From contig NZ_CP128360.1 of assembly GCF_030345095.1 (NCBI RefSeq), forward strand, positions 2,604,001-2,668,000: DNA of 64,000 nt, in the 5' to 3' direction. Shown in pieces: positions 49,158 to 57,295 of this stretch. The stretch's first letter is position 1. Each line of letters begins with the position of its first letter. The notes under the pieces were generated by a model. The model was not told where the DNA came from, searched no databases, and saw only the letters and a program-made list of their open reading frames with translations. The translations under genes were made by a program, and so were the position numbers. This stretch comes from Solwaraspora sp. WMMA2056. GTDB taxonomy: Bacteria > Actinomycetota > Actinomycetes > Mycobacteriales > Micromonosporaceae.

Positions 49158-49619
49158 ATGAGCATCTCCACGACCACCCACCTGAACTTCCGCGGCGACG
49201 CCCGTGCCGCGCTGAAGTTCTACCAGTCCGTGTTCGGCGGCCAGCTCAACGTCGTGGCGTACGGCGACTTCGGCATGCCGAAGGAGTTGCCGGACGCGGA
49301 CAAGGTCGTCTTCGGCCAGGTCACGGCCGACAACGGCTTCAGCATCATGGCCTACGACGTGCCCAGCCAGGCACCCGCCCCGACCGCGCCGGCCCCCACC
49401 GCGCGCGAGCACGGCATGACCCTGACCGGCGACCGGTTCTTCGTCTCCGTCCGGGGTGAGACCGCCGAGGAGGTCGCCGCCCTCTGGGACAAGCTCGCCG
49501 ACGGCGCCGACATCATCGAAAAGTACGGGCCCTCGCAGTGGGCGCCGGGCTTCGGGATGCTGACCGACCGCTTCGGCGTCACGTGGATTCTCGACGTCGC
49601 CGCCCCGTACGCCGGCTGA
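49158..49619 (+). CDS. VOC/glyoxalase-superfamily protein (PhnB-like)
   Basis: A 153-residue protein of the vicinal oxygen chelate fold, PhnB-type. ATG 49158 follows AAGGAG. Paired beta-alpha-beta modules are seen: TTTHLNFRGDARAALKFYQSVFGGQLNVVAYGDFG and RFFVSVRGETAEEVAALWDKLADGADIIEKYGPSQWAPGFGMLTDRFGVTWILDV. Some expected metal residues are present (H in TTHLNF, E in the C-terminal half is missing or replaced), so catalysis is not certain. Its only clear partner is the divergent WYL-type regulator. Confidence 0.9.
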   Translation: MSISTTTHLNFRGDARAALKFYQSVFGGQLNVVAYGDFGMPKELPDADKVVFGQVTADNGFSIMAYDVPSQAPAPTAPAPTAREHGMTLTGDRFFVSVRGETAEEVAALWDKLADGADIIEKYGPSQWAPGFGMLTDRFGVTWILDVAAPYAG

Positions 49620-49634
49620 GCCACACCACTTCAC

Positions 49635-49662
49635 CCCAGGGCGGCAGACCGGCCGCCCTGGG
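49635..49662 (+). terminator. hairpin after the VOC gene
   Basis: CCCAGGGCGGC (49635-49645) and GCCGCCCTGGG (49652-49662) form a perfect 11-bp stem with a 6-base loop, 15 bases after the stop. The 135 bases that follow hold no gene I can support. Confidence 0.85.
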
Positions 49663-49797
49663 TCCGCCTCGCCTTTTCGTCCACCAAGCATCGGACGCCG
49701 GTAGCGACCTAATCGACCCGCCGATGCCTACGGCGGTGACGGCGAAACCGAACGCATGCTGTCGGACCGCAACGGCAACCCGCCGTACCTGCCACTT

Positions 49798-49959
49798 TCA
49801 CCGGCGATAGCGTGCGTAGAGATCGATTCCAGCGCAGGTGCCGGCAGCCAGTGGGAACAGGAACATGCCCAGTGGCAGGTCGGTCGAGAACGACGCGATG
49901 CCGAAAACCACCAGGAGGACCGCCGAGGCGATGACGACGATCCAGTCCAGAATGGCCAT
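49798..49959 (-). CDS. 53-residue membrane protein
   Basis: A short leftward ORF from ATG 49959 to TGA 49798. It encodes AILDWIVVIASAVLLVVFG, a hydrophobic first segment, then LPLGMFLFPLAAGTCAGIDL, a second, and ends in a basic YARYRR. It starts 6 bases after the stop of the TPR gene, so the two are likely co-transcribed. The two-helix layout with a basic cytosolic end is coherent with a real small membrane protein. Function unknown; it could be an accessory or toxin-like peptide, but nothing supports a specific role. Confidence 0.55.
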   Translation of the reverse strand: MAILDWIVVIASAVLLVVFGIASFSTDLPLGMFLFPLAAGTCAGIDLYARYRR

Positions 49960-49964
49960 GATCA

Positions 49965-50942
49965 TTAACTATGCCGATCGGAGTCGTGCTCAGGGCCGGA
50001 GCCGCGACGGGTCAACCCGCGGAGCCGGTAGCGCACCTTGTGCACCCGCATGCCCAGTGCGGCGCCGGGATTTCCACCGGCACGGTAGGCCTGCGCGCAA
50101 CGGTCTGCGAGCGCAGCGGCGGCGCGATACTGTCCGGTGCCGGCGACCTGATGGCACATGACCTCCAGCGACTCGGCCAGTTCTGGCAGGTAGTGGGCCG
50201 GATCCCGGTCAGCAAGACGGTGATATATCTCGATGGCCTCCTCGACGGTGCAGATGGCCCGATCGATCTGTCCAGTCTCGCGGAGCGTCATGCTCAGGTT
50301 GTGCAGCGCCGATGCCAGGTCGGCCAAGTAGGTGTCGGGCTCTCGATCGGCAAGGAGCCGGGCGATCTCCACCGCCTCTTCGATGCTGGCGAGCGCTTCG
50401 GCGTGCAGTCCTGCGGTCGTCAGGTGGTGATTGAGGTTGTACAGCGACGTGGCCAGGCCGGGGAGGGCTGCCGGGTCGGCTTCGGCTGCCTGCCGGCGGA
50501 TGGCGACCGAACGCTCGGTCGCCGCCCGCCCCTCTTCGGCCCGACCGCACTCCAGCAGGAGCAACCCGAGCTGGTTCAGCGCCCGGGGCAGCGTCTCGTC
50601 CGGCTCCGGTAGCGGCTCGGCGAGCGCGACAGCCTCCTTCATCACCCGCAGTGCTTCCTCGCGGCTACCGGATGCGGCCGCCAACCTACTGAACGTGTGC
50701 AGCCCATCAACGAGCTCGGCGACGAACTCTGGGTCGTCGCCAGGCACCCGCCTGGCCGAGTCGATTGCCGCCTCGGCCAGCATGACGGCCTCGGCGTACC
50801 GGTGCACCTGCACGAGCGCGATCCCGCGCGCGAGCTGGACCGACGCGGCGGTTTCGGGTGGATCGCCGACGACCGGCCCGCCGGTCAACCGCAGAATGTC
50901 GGCCAGTGGCCTCTCCTCCGCCGAGGATCCAGAGGCGACCAT
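49965..50942 (-). CDS. tetratricopeptide-repeat protein, possibly 5'-shortened by an IS
   Basis: A 325-residue TPR protein with seven or so degenerate repeats (SVQLARGIALVQVHRYAEAVMLAEAAID, RALNQLGLLLLECGRAEEGRAATERSV, SLYNLNHHLTTAGLHAEALASIEEAVE, ALHNLSMTLRETGQIDRAICTVEEAIE). ATG 50942 has no ribosome site and an in-frame stop directly upstream. An IS701-type element begins only 34 bases away, so the natural 5' end or promoter may have been lost. In actinobacteria such proteins often carry an N-terminal NB-ARC, CHAT or kinase domain; none remains here. Confidence 0.75.
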   Translation of the reverse strand: MVASGSSAEERPLADILRLTGGPVVGDPPETAASVQLARGIALVQVHRYAEAVMLAEAAIDSARRVPGDDPEFVAELVDGLHTFSRLAAASGSREEALRVMKEAVALAEPLPEPDETLPRALNQLGLLLLECGRAEEGRAATERSVAIRRQAAEADPAALPGLATSLYNLNHHLTTAGLHAEALASIEEAVEIARLLADREPDTYLADLASALHNLSMTLRETGQIDRAICTVEEAIEIYHRLADRDPAHYLPELAESLEVMCHQVAGTGQYRAAAALADRCAQAYRAGGNPGAALGMRVHKVRYRLRGLTRRGSGPEHDSDRHS

Positions 50943-52383
50943 TCATCGATGGTTGCACGGTGGGTCGACGCGACGCTAGTACGGCAGCCGCCATTAGGGC
51001 TGTGACCAGGTAGGACGCGTTGGCAGGGTGGTGCAACGTAGACGCAGCCGCCTGTTGATCATGTGTTTGTGAGGACTACAAGATCGAAGGCGGCTGCTGC
51101 TGCCAGGGTAGCGGCCGACCGCGCTGAGCGCGCACGGGCCGAGCTGTTGGAGCGAACGCGGTCCTGTTTCGTCCAAGTGCGGACGTGGCTGCACGCGGGC
51201 CGGTACGTGTCGGCGCTGGTCAGCAGGATGCCGAAACGCAACGGGTGGACCATCGCCGAGCATGTCGGGGATGCCACGCCGGACCGGACCCAGCGGTTGT
51301 TGAACAGGGCGGTGTGGGACACCGAGGGTATGGCGAGCCAGGTACGGCGGTACGCGGCGGCCGGGTTGGACACCGCTGCCGGCCGTCGGCGGCGGCGTGG
51401 GCTGGCGGTCGGGGCGTTGGACGAGACCGGGCACCCGAAGCAGGGCACGGCGACGGCCGGGGTGAAACGGCAGTACATGGGCTGCGCCGGTCGGGTCGCC
51501 AACGGCATCAACACGGTCCACCTGGCCTATGTGCGGGAACGGACCGGGCACGCCCTGGTCGCAGCCCGGCGGTGGATCCCCGCCGAGCAGATCACCGACC
51601 CGGACACCGCCGCGCGGACAGGGCTGCCGACGGACACGCAGTTCCGCACGAAGGGCCAACTCGCGATCGACCTGTGCACCCACGCCTACGCCGACGAGCT
51701 GACCTTCGACGTGATCTGCGGTGACGAGGTGTACGGCGGCTGCACCGAACTGAGGGAGTTCCTCGAAGCCCGTGGGCAGGCGTACGTGCTGCGGGTCGCC
51801 TCGACGTGCGTGATCCAGACGCCGTCCGGTGACAGGCTGACCTGCGCGCAAGCCGTTACGGAACTCGCCGGCAGGCGCGGTCGTGGCTGGCAGGTCCGCT
51901 CGGCCGGTGCCGGGTCGAAGGGACACCGCTGGTACGCGTGGGCATGGATCGCCACCGCCTCACCCCGCCACCACCTCCTCGTGCGCCGTCACCTGGCCAC
52001 CGGCGAACTGGCGTTCCACTACTGCTTCGTGCCCGAGGGGCAACCGGTGGTCGTGTCGCGGCTGGTCCGCGCCGCCGGGCTGCGGTGGCCGGTCGAGGAA
52101 TGCTTCGAGTTCGGCAAGGACCACTTCGGCCTGGACCAGTGCCAGGCCCGCCTCCACGACGCGATCGCCCGGCACACCGTACTGGTCATGGCCGCTCTCG
52201 CCGTCTGCGCGGTCACCGCCGCGCGGTTACGCCACCGCACCGACAGCCAGGCACCCCCACCGGTCACACCCGACCAGCCGCCACCGGCCGAGCCCGGACT
52301 GATCCCACTGACCGTGCCCGAGATCGGACGGTGAGGTGTACCAAGGATCTTGGACATGTCCTCCGAGTTGAGAGGATGGATCC

Positions 52384-52677
52384 ATGTCCGAGCAACGTCG
52401 TCGATACAGTCCGCAGTTCAAGGCCGAGGCTGTGCAGATGGTCGTCGAGACCGGTAGACCGATCGCCGCGGTGGCCCGTGATCTGGAGGTCCACGAAGCC
52501 ACCCTGGGCAACTGGGTCAACACCTGGCGCCGTGAACACGCCACGCCCGTACCGCCGCACACCGACCGGACCGAGGACACCCGTGTGAAGGAGATGGAAG
52601 ACGAGATCCGCCGCCTGCGGATGGAGAACGAGTTCCTGAAAAAAGCCGCGGCCTTCTTCGCCCGGACGCACCCGTAG
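52384..52677 (+). CDS. IS3 transposase OrfA
   Basis: A 97-residue OrfA. ATG 52384 begins MSEQRRRYSPQFKAEAVQMV, an HTH_Tnp_1 domain, followed by a leucine-zipper-like helix (EDTRVKEMEDEIRRLRMENEFLKKAAAFF). Six A residues and a G at 52639-52645 (CTG AAA AAA GCC) form a likely -1 frameshift site: the -1 frame runs on without stop into orfB, giving an OrfAB fusion. Confidence 0.93.
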   Translation: MSEQRRRYSPQFKAEAVQMVVETGRPIAAVARDLEVHEATLGNWVNTWRREHATPVPPHTDRTEDTRVKEMEDEIRRLRMENEFLKKAAAFFARTHP

Positions 52678-52691
52678 CCCTGCGGTGCGCG

Positions 52692-53552
52692 GTGATCGAC
52701 GCGGAGAAGGCCACCTACCCGATCGCCTGGATGTGCCGCCTGCTGGGCGTGCCCCGCTCCACCTACTACGCCTGGCGGGAACGCGCCGAGACGGTCACCG
52801 CCGCCCGACGTCGGACCCTCGCCGACCACGTGCGGCGGGTCTTCGACGCCTCCCGGGGCACCTACGGCTGCCGGCGGGTGACCGCCGCGCTCAACCGCAA
52901 GGGTGTCGCGTGCAGCGTCGGGCTCGTCGCCGACCTGATGCGCGAGCTCGGCCTGCGGGCCTGTCAACCCAGGGCGTACAAGCGGACCACGGTGCCCGGC
53001 CGGGACCCGGTCACCGCGAAGGATCTGATCGACAGGGACTTCACCGCCGACACCCCGGGCACCCGCCTGGTCGGCGACATCACCTACCTGAGGACGGGTG
53101 AGGGCTGGCTGTACCTGGCCACCGTCATCGACCTGGCCACCCGGATGGTCGTGGGCTGGCAGACCGCCGAGCACATGCGCACGAGCCTGGTGGTCGACGC
53201 CCTGGCCATGGCCATCCGACACGGCCACGTCCGCCCGGATGCGGTGTTCCATTCCGACCGGGGCGCGCAGTACACCTCGGCCAGGTTCGCCCGCCACTGC
53301 GCCGACAACCAGGTGCGGGTGAGCGTGGGACGTACCGGTGTCTGCTGGGACAACGCCGCCGCCGAATCGTTCTTCGCCACCATGAAGAACGAGATGTACC
53401 ACCGGGAACGCTTCGACACCCGTGCCCGCGCCCGGTTCGCCGTCGCCGAGTACATCGAGGTGTTCTACAACAGACAACGGCTGCACTCCAGCCTTGACTA
53501 CCGCACCCCGGCCGAAGCCCTCACCGGCTACCAGGCCCTGATAGCCGCCTGA
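52692..53552 (+). CDS. IS3 transposase OrfB (DDE integrase)
   Basis: A 286-residue DDE transposase with HTH_21 (GVPRSTYYAWRERAETVTAARR, GTYGCRRVTAALNRKGV) and an rve core: GDITYLRTGEGWLYLATVIDL (first Asp), HSDRGAQYTSARF (second Asp), CWDNAAAESFFATMKNE (Glu). The D-D-35-E arrangement is complete, so it may be active. It is made mainly as an OrfAB fusion through -1 frameshifting at 52639-52645. Confidence 0.95.
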   Translation: MIDAEKATYPIAWMCRLLGVPRSTYYAWRERAETVTAARRRTLADHVRRVFDASRGTYGCRRVTAALNRKGVACSVGLVADLMRELGLRACQPRAYKRTTVPGRDPVTAKDLIDRDFTADTPGTRLVGDITYLRTGEGWLYLATVIDLATRMVVGWQTAEHMRTSLVVDALAMAIRHGHVRPDAVFHSDRGAQYTSARFARHCADNQVRVSVGRTGVCWDNAAAESFFATMKNEMYHRERFDTRARARFAVAEYIEVFYNRQRLHSSLDYRTPAEALTGYQALIAA

Positions 53553-53759
53553 CCAGCAAACCTACGAAGACCTGTCCAAGATCCTTGACACAGCCCACGG
53601 CTTCTCGCCGACGTCCTCCACCACCCACAACCACCCGACCACGCCCTCAACTGGCTGACCTGGCGACGACGACACCAGGCCCGCGCCCGCTGGTTCCACC
53701 AACGCACCCGCCTCAACCGCGAATACGCCCTGGTCAACTAGCAAATGGCGGCTGCCGTA

Positions 53760-53929
53760 CTACCCGAAGATCAACAACGTCGGATCTACGATGCCTTCCA
53801 CCTCGAACTGCGCTATAACGCCCACCGGCGCGACGTCACCATCCGCGTCAGCGTCACTGGCGAGACGGCGCCCACCCTCGCCGCCACCATCGAGACGATC
53901 ATGAGCGAGCACCCACAAACACAGGAGAC
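53760..53929 (+). pseudogene. C-terminal fragment of a probable site-specific recombinase
   Basis: The frame reads LPEDQQRRIYDAFHLELRYN, then RRDVTIRVSVTGETAPTLAATIETIM, which resembles the C-terminus of serine recombinases/integrases. It begins at the right end of the IS701 element, which cut off the rest, and runs without stop into the tRNA terminator. The neighbouring tRNA gene fits a past integration. The family match is by pattern memory and may be wrong. Confidence 0.45.
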
Positions 53930-53958
53930 GGGGTCCGAGGCAGATGCCTCGGACCCCG
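53929..53958 (-). terminator. tRNA-Arg terminator hairpin
   Basis: CGGGGTCCGAGGC (53929-53941) and GCCTCGGACCCCG (53946-53958) form a perfect 13-bp stem with a 4-base loop, 26 bases after the 3' end of the tRNA gene. Confidence 0.88.
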
Positions 53959-53983
53959 TTGAAGTTGTCGCGGATGCTCTGCG

Positions 53984-54056
53984 TGCCCCCGGCAGGATTC
54001 GAACCTGCGACACACGGTTTAGGAAACCGATGCTCTATCCCCTGAGCTACGAGGGC
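53984..54056 (-). tRNA. tRNA-Arg (anticodon CCT)
   Basis: A 73-base cloverleaf on the minus strand: acceptor GCCCTCG pairs with CGGGGGC, D-loop AGCTCAGGGGATAGAGC, anticodon loop TTCCTAA (CCT), and the T-arm GCAGGTTCGAATCCTGC. The 3' CCA is not encoded. The -10 box TAGACT (54074-54069) lies upstream. Reads AGG codons. tRNA genes are common integration sites, which fits the mobile scar beside it. Confidence 0.95.
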
Positions 54057-54399
54057 GCGAGGGCCCAGTCTAGCGACCTGAGGGCTCACCTCAGGTGGCA
54101 GGGATCGCCCACGTTCACCCACGTCACCCGGACCTGGGTTCGCGCAGCCCAGGGTCACAGCTCGAGCACGTGAAACCCGGGTGAGACGACGGGGCTGTGG
54201 TGACCCGCGTCGGCGCCGGTTCACCCGGGCCGGCATCCGCTGACGAGCACACCTCGCTCACATCATCGAGATCGCCGACGCTCGCCTACCTACCGTACGC
54301 ACCGCCCGCCGGCGAACTGCGGCGCAAGCCGCCCGTACTCGTGCTCCTCGCCTCCCTGGGAGAGCGCTCGGCGGTCTCGGCGGGCCGTCGAAACTTGGA
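54057..54399. other. 343-base intergenic region without a gene
   Basis: The stretch between the tRNA and the AraC-type gene holds the tRNA promoter (TAGACT at 54074-54069) and a dyad ACCTGAGG (54076-54083)/CCTCAGGT (54089-54096). ORFs here lack ribosome sites and coherent protein features. The end near 54250-54390 is ordinary G+C-rich sequence; I see nothing further. Confidence 0.6.
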
Positions 54400-55302
54400 T
54401 CAGACGTCCTCTCGGGTGGAGACGTACTGGGTAGGGATCTGGTCGTAGCGCTTGCGGAAGGCACGGATGAAGTGGCTGCTGTCGGCGAACTGCCATCGGG
54501 CCGCGACGTCGGAAACCGGGTAGCCGGCAGTCAAGGCTCTGCGTGCTTCCTCCAGGCGGCGGCGCCGGATGTAGCCGGCCGTCGTCTCCCCGGTGGCGGC
54601 GAAGGCGCGGCTCAGCGTGCGTACGGAGACGTGCAACTCGCGTGCCAGCAGCCCGGGGGTCAGGTCGTGGTCGGTGAGTCGGTGGTCGGCAAGCTCGCGA
54701 GCGGCCCGTGCCAGGGCGGGTAACAGGGCGGGCTCGGTGTCGTCGATGTACTGGCGTACCACGCCTCGGGCGAGCTCTATCAACGCATTCCGGGCCGCCG
54801 ACAAGCCGACGCCCCTGAGGTTTGTGACCGTGTCGTGTAGCAGGCTCGCGTGCGCCAGCAGGAGCCGCACCTCGGGTGCGGTGGCCGGCCTGGCCACCAG
54901 CGCGTCACCGTGGTAGCCGCCGATCTCGGCGATCGGGATCCCGATTGTCCGCCCGGCGGTTCGTGGGTCCGCGTCGAAGCCGGCCAGGCCGCCGGCACGA
55001 TGGATCATGAACTGGCCTTCCCGGACCGGGAGCACCGCGCGGTCGTAGCGCAACGTCCAGGTGCCGCGGCGTACCGCGTACAACCGGAACTCCGTTTCGT
55101 CCGCCGGAGAGGTCTGCGCCCGCACCCCCGTCGGGGTGTGGAAGTCCGTGACCACGACATCCCGTGCTCGGGCCTCACGGCTACGAACACGCGCTCCGAC
55201 GGCCGCGCCCTGATCGGCTGCCGGGGGCGGCGCGCAGCTGGGCGACCGCGCCGTCGCGTCGACCTGCCCGGGTCGTGCCGCATGTCGGCGGGAAGCGTTC
55301 AT
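54400..55302 (-). CDS. AraC family transcriptional regulator
   Basis: A 300-residue AraC regulator. ATG 55302 (MNASRRHAARPG) is preferred, though the ribosome site (GGGTGG) is weak; the frame extends upstream. Residues about 60-180 form an AraC-binding-like cupin half (FRLYAVRRGTWTLRYDRAVLPVREGQFMIHRAGGLAGFD). Residues about 205-300 hold the double HTH: LTDHDLTPGLLARELHVSVRTLSRAFAATGETTAGYIRRRRLEEARRAL and YPVSDVAARWQFADSSHFIRAFRKRYDQIPTQY. It is divergent from the FAD monooxygenase gene and likely activates it. Confidence 0.9.
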   Translation of the reverse strand: MNASRRHAARPGQVDATARSPSCAPPPAADQGAAVGARVRSREARARDVVVTDFHTPTGVRAQTSPADETEFRLYAVRRGTWTLRYDRAVLPVREGQFMIHRAGGLAGFDADPRTAGRTIGIPIAEIGGYHGDALVARPATAPEVRLLLAHASLLHDTVTNLRGVGLSAARNALIELARGVVRQYIDDTEPALLPALARAARELADHRLTDHDLTPGLLARELHVSVRTLSRAFAATGETTAGYIRRRRLEEARRALTAGYPVSDVAARWQFADSSHFIRAFRKRYDQIPTQYVSTREDV

Positions 55303-55422
55303 CCACCCATCGAACCACTTGTCCCGCAAGTCCCACCGGCTGGCTCGGCTGTCCAAGCGAGGCCGGGCGTGTGTTCCTAGGTTTGGCAGGCAAGCCAGCC
55401 GACAACGAGGGATGGTGGGGAA

Positions 55423-56592
55423 TTGGCGGCCACAAGACACGTGACGATTGTCGGGGGTGGCCTGGGCGGTCTGGCTCTGGCCCGCATCCTGCACCTGCGC
55501 GGGATCCCGTCGACGGTTTACGAGCTTGATGCGTCGTCGCGGGTCCGCGACGCGGGCGGCACGCTCGGCCTGAACGCGGATTCAGGCCAGCGGGGGCTCG
55601 TCGATGCCGGTCTGTTCGAGGAGTTTCGCTCGATCTCGCGGGACGCAGGGGAGACGACGCGCCTTGTCGACAGGTTCGGGACCGTGCATTTCGACCTGGC
55701 GTACGAGGGTGGTGCCGGCGTGCGGCCCGAAGTGGACCGCGGCGACCTGAGGCGTCTGCTGGTCGAATCGCTACCCGAGGGTGTTGTCCGCTGGAACACG
55801 AAGGTGACCTCGGTGACAAGGCCGGGCGGCGGGCGCACGGAGCTCACCATGGACAACGGTGAGATCGTGGAGGCCGAGGTCCTGGTCGGCGCAGACGGCT
55901 GCTGGTCGAAGGTGCGCTCGCTGCTGACGGACGCGGTCCCTGGCTACTCCGGCGTGTCCTTCGTCGAGGATCTTCTGACTGATGTCGATGCAAAGCATCG
56001 TGAGGCGGCAAATCTGGTCGGGCCGGGGTCGATGTACGCCTTGGCGGAAGGCCGCGGGATAATCGCCCAGCGTAACGGTGGTGGCGTGATCAGAATCTAT
56101 TATGCGGTTCAGGGCGATGAGAGCTGGGCCAGCAGGTTCGTGGAGCCCACCGACCCGGGTGGCACTCGCCAGCGACTGCTGGAGATCTTCCACGACTTCG
56201 CGCCCGGCCTCCGCGCGCTGATCGGCGAGGGTGAAGGGCCCCTGGTTCCGCGCCCGATCAACGCACTTCCGGTGGGGCTGAGGTGGGCGCGTACCGCCGG
56301 CGTGACCCTGCTCGGCGACGCGGCGCATGTGATGTCCCCGTTCGCCGGGCAGGGAGCGAACCTCGCGCTGCTCGACGCCGCGGATCTCGGTGCCGCGTTG
56401 GCGGAACACTCCGACGTGGAATCCGCGCTTACCGCGTACGAAGCCGCGATGTTCTCCCGTGCCGAGGCGGCCGGCCGGGCGTCGGCGGACAATCTCGTCG
56501 CCAGCTTCGCCCCCGACGCGCCGCAACAACTGGTCGACCAGGCCAGGACCTGGATGCAGCGAAAGTCCGAAGCGACGGCCCCGCCAAAATGA
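55423..56592 (+). CDS. FAD-dependent monooxygenase (PHBH/TetX-like)
   Basis: A 389-residue flavoprotein hydroxylase. The start TTG 55423 gives MAATRHVTIVGGGLGGLALARILHLRG with the GxGxxG dinucleotide site; GAGGGATGG upstream serves as ribosome site. DG motif: VLVGADGCWSKVRSLL (about 160). The second FAD motif GVTLLGDAAHVMSPFAGQGANLALLDAADL (about 290-320) is complete. It should use NAD(P)H and O2 to hydroxylate an aromatic or polyketide substrate, or to inactivate an antibiotic. It is controlled by the divergent AraC-like gene. Its 3' end is 21 bases from the convergent TetR gene. Confidence 0.92.
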   Translation: MAATRHVTIVGGGLGGLALARILHLRGIPSTVYELDASSRVRDAGGTLGLNADSGQRGLVDAGLFEEFRSISRDAGETTRLVDRFGTVHFDLAYEGGAGVRPEVDRGDLRRLLVESLPEGVVRWNTKVTSVTRPGGGRTELTMDNGEIVEAEVLVGADGCWSKVRSLLTDAVPGYSGVSFVEDLLTDVDAKHREAANLVGPGSMYALAEGRGIIAQRNGGGVIRIYYAVQGDESWASRFVEPTDPGGTRQRLLEIFHDFAPGLRALIGEGEGPLVPRPINALPVGLRWARTAGVTLLGDAAHVMSPFAGQGANLALLDAADLGAALAEHSDVESALTAYEAAMFSRAEAAGRASADNLVASFAPDAPQQLVDQARTWMQRKSEATAPPK

Positions 56593-56613
56593 TTGGGCCT
56601 GGTCGAGGATGTG

Positions 56614-57219
56614 TCAGGAACTGACCGCCGCCTCCGTGGCGCTGCCGTGGGTTTGAGCGGCGACCATGGTGACGAGGGTGTCGATCAGCTCTTCGGCGGT
56701 GGTGTGCCATTTGTCGCCTTCGAGCTGACCGGTGAGTTCCATGCCGGCGATGCCGTCGGCGCTGGCGAGGAGCAGTGCGGCGTATCGGCGGGCATCGTGC
56801 TCGCCGGTCACGGCGGCTACTACTCGCAGGGATTCGTCCTGCGTGGGTTGGGCAACCCGGGCGAACGCGGTGGGATCGCTGGCGGGGCTGCTGAACATCA
56901 GACGGTAGAGATGGGGTTGGCGGCGGGCGAGGTTGATGAAAGCGGCGAGGAGGGCCCGCAGCTTTCCGGCCGGTGTCAGGCCCGGGTCTCGGTGGATGGT
57001 GCCGATGCGTTTACCGAGCTCGTCCCAGGCCTGGCTGCCGACGGCGATCATGAGGTGTTCTTTGTCCGGGAAGTGCCGGTAGGGTGCTCCACGGGTGACC
57101 CCAGCCCGCGCTCCAACGGCACGGAGAGTCACGGCTTCGAGGCCGCCGTGGTCAAGCAGCTCGGCCGCCGCTTCGAGCAGGGCCTGGCGTGTCGCGGCGG
57201 CGGTTTCAGCCCGGATCAT
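56614..57219 (-). CDS. TetR family regulator (operon with SDR and enoyl-CoA hydratase)
   Basis: A 201-residue TetR regulator. ATG 57219 begins MIRAETAAATRQALLEAAAELLDHGG, followed by the HTH VTLRAVGARAGVTRGAPYRHFPDKEHLMIAVGSQAW. The ligand domain is helical with FINLARRQPHLYRLMFSSPA, the TetR_C_33-like pattern. It is the last gene of the leftward SDR-enoyl hydratase-TetR operon. Its likely sites are the three GATGAC-N3-GTCATC elements upstream of the operon at 59253-59325. Confidence 0.93.
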   Translation of the reverse strand: MIRAETAAATRQALLEAAAELLDHGGLEAVTLRAVGARAGVTRGAPYRHFPDKEHLMIAVGSQAWDELGKRIGTIHRDPGLTPAGKLRALLAAFINLARRQPHLYRLMFSSPASDPTAFARVAQPTQDESLRVVAAVTGEHDARRYAALLLASADGIAGMELTGQLEGDKWHTTAEELIDTLVTMVAAQTHGSATEAAVSS

Positions 57220-57295
57220 TCGCTCATCCTATGGCCGGGTTGGAACGTCTTTGCCGACCGTAGCCGAAGGTTGTGGCTACCCGCCCCTGAGGATG

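Larger units (their letters stand above)
52332..53597 (+). mobile_element. IS3-family element inserted in the IS701 transposase gene
   Basis: The 1266-bp element has 5'-TG...CA-3' ends and imperfect inverted repeats with the shared core CAAGGATCTTGGACA (left end from 52332, right end to 53597). A direct CGG duplication flanks it (52329-52331 and 53598-53600), the 3-bp duplication typical of the IS3 family. It encodes overlapping-frame orfA and orfB. Confidence 0.92.
51063..53741 (+). pseudogene. IS701-type transposase, split by IS3
   Basis: The first part (51063-52331) encodes 423 residues with DDE-type motifs (VGALDETGHPKQG, FDVICGDEVYG, RWPVEECFEFGKDHFGLDQCQ). It stops in the reading frame only because IS3 supplies a TGA. 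The last 46 residues (LLADVLHHPQPPDHALNWL, then a WRRRHQARARW-type tail) are at 53601-53741. Joining 52331 to 53601 keeps the frame and gives a 469-residue transposase. The truncated 423-residue product lacks the C-terminal region and is probably inactive. Confidence 0.9.
50980..53759 (+). mobile_element. IS701-type insertion sequence, interrupted by an IS3 element
   Basis: Inverted repeats mark the ends: TACGGCAGCCGCCATT at 50980-50995 and its complement AATGGCGGCTGCCGTA at 53744-53759. The outer bases are CTAG (50976-50979) and CTAC (53760-53763), close to the YTAR target duplication of IS701 elements, with one mismatch. Without the inserted IS3 and its CGG duplication, the element is about 1.5 kb, a normal size. 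It lies between the TPR gene and a recombinase fragment. Confidence 0.85.

Noticed and set aside
49756..49968. A 70-residue plus-strand ORF
   Set aside because: Hydrophilic, compositionally odd and antisense to the coherent 53-residue membrane protein.
53745..54173. A 142-residue plus-strand gene over the tRNA
   Set aside because: It starts in the IS701 end, and after the recombinase-like part it reads through the terminator and antisense of tRNA-Arg; only the first part is a remnant.
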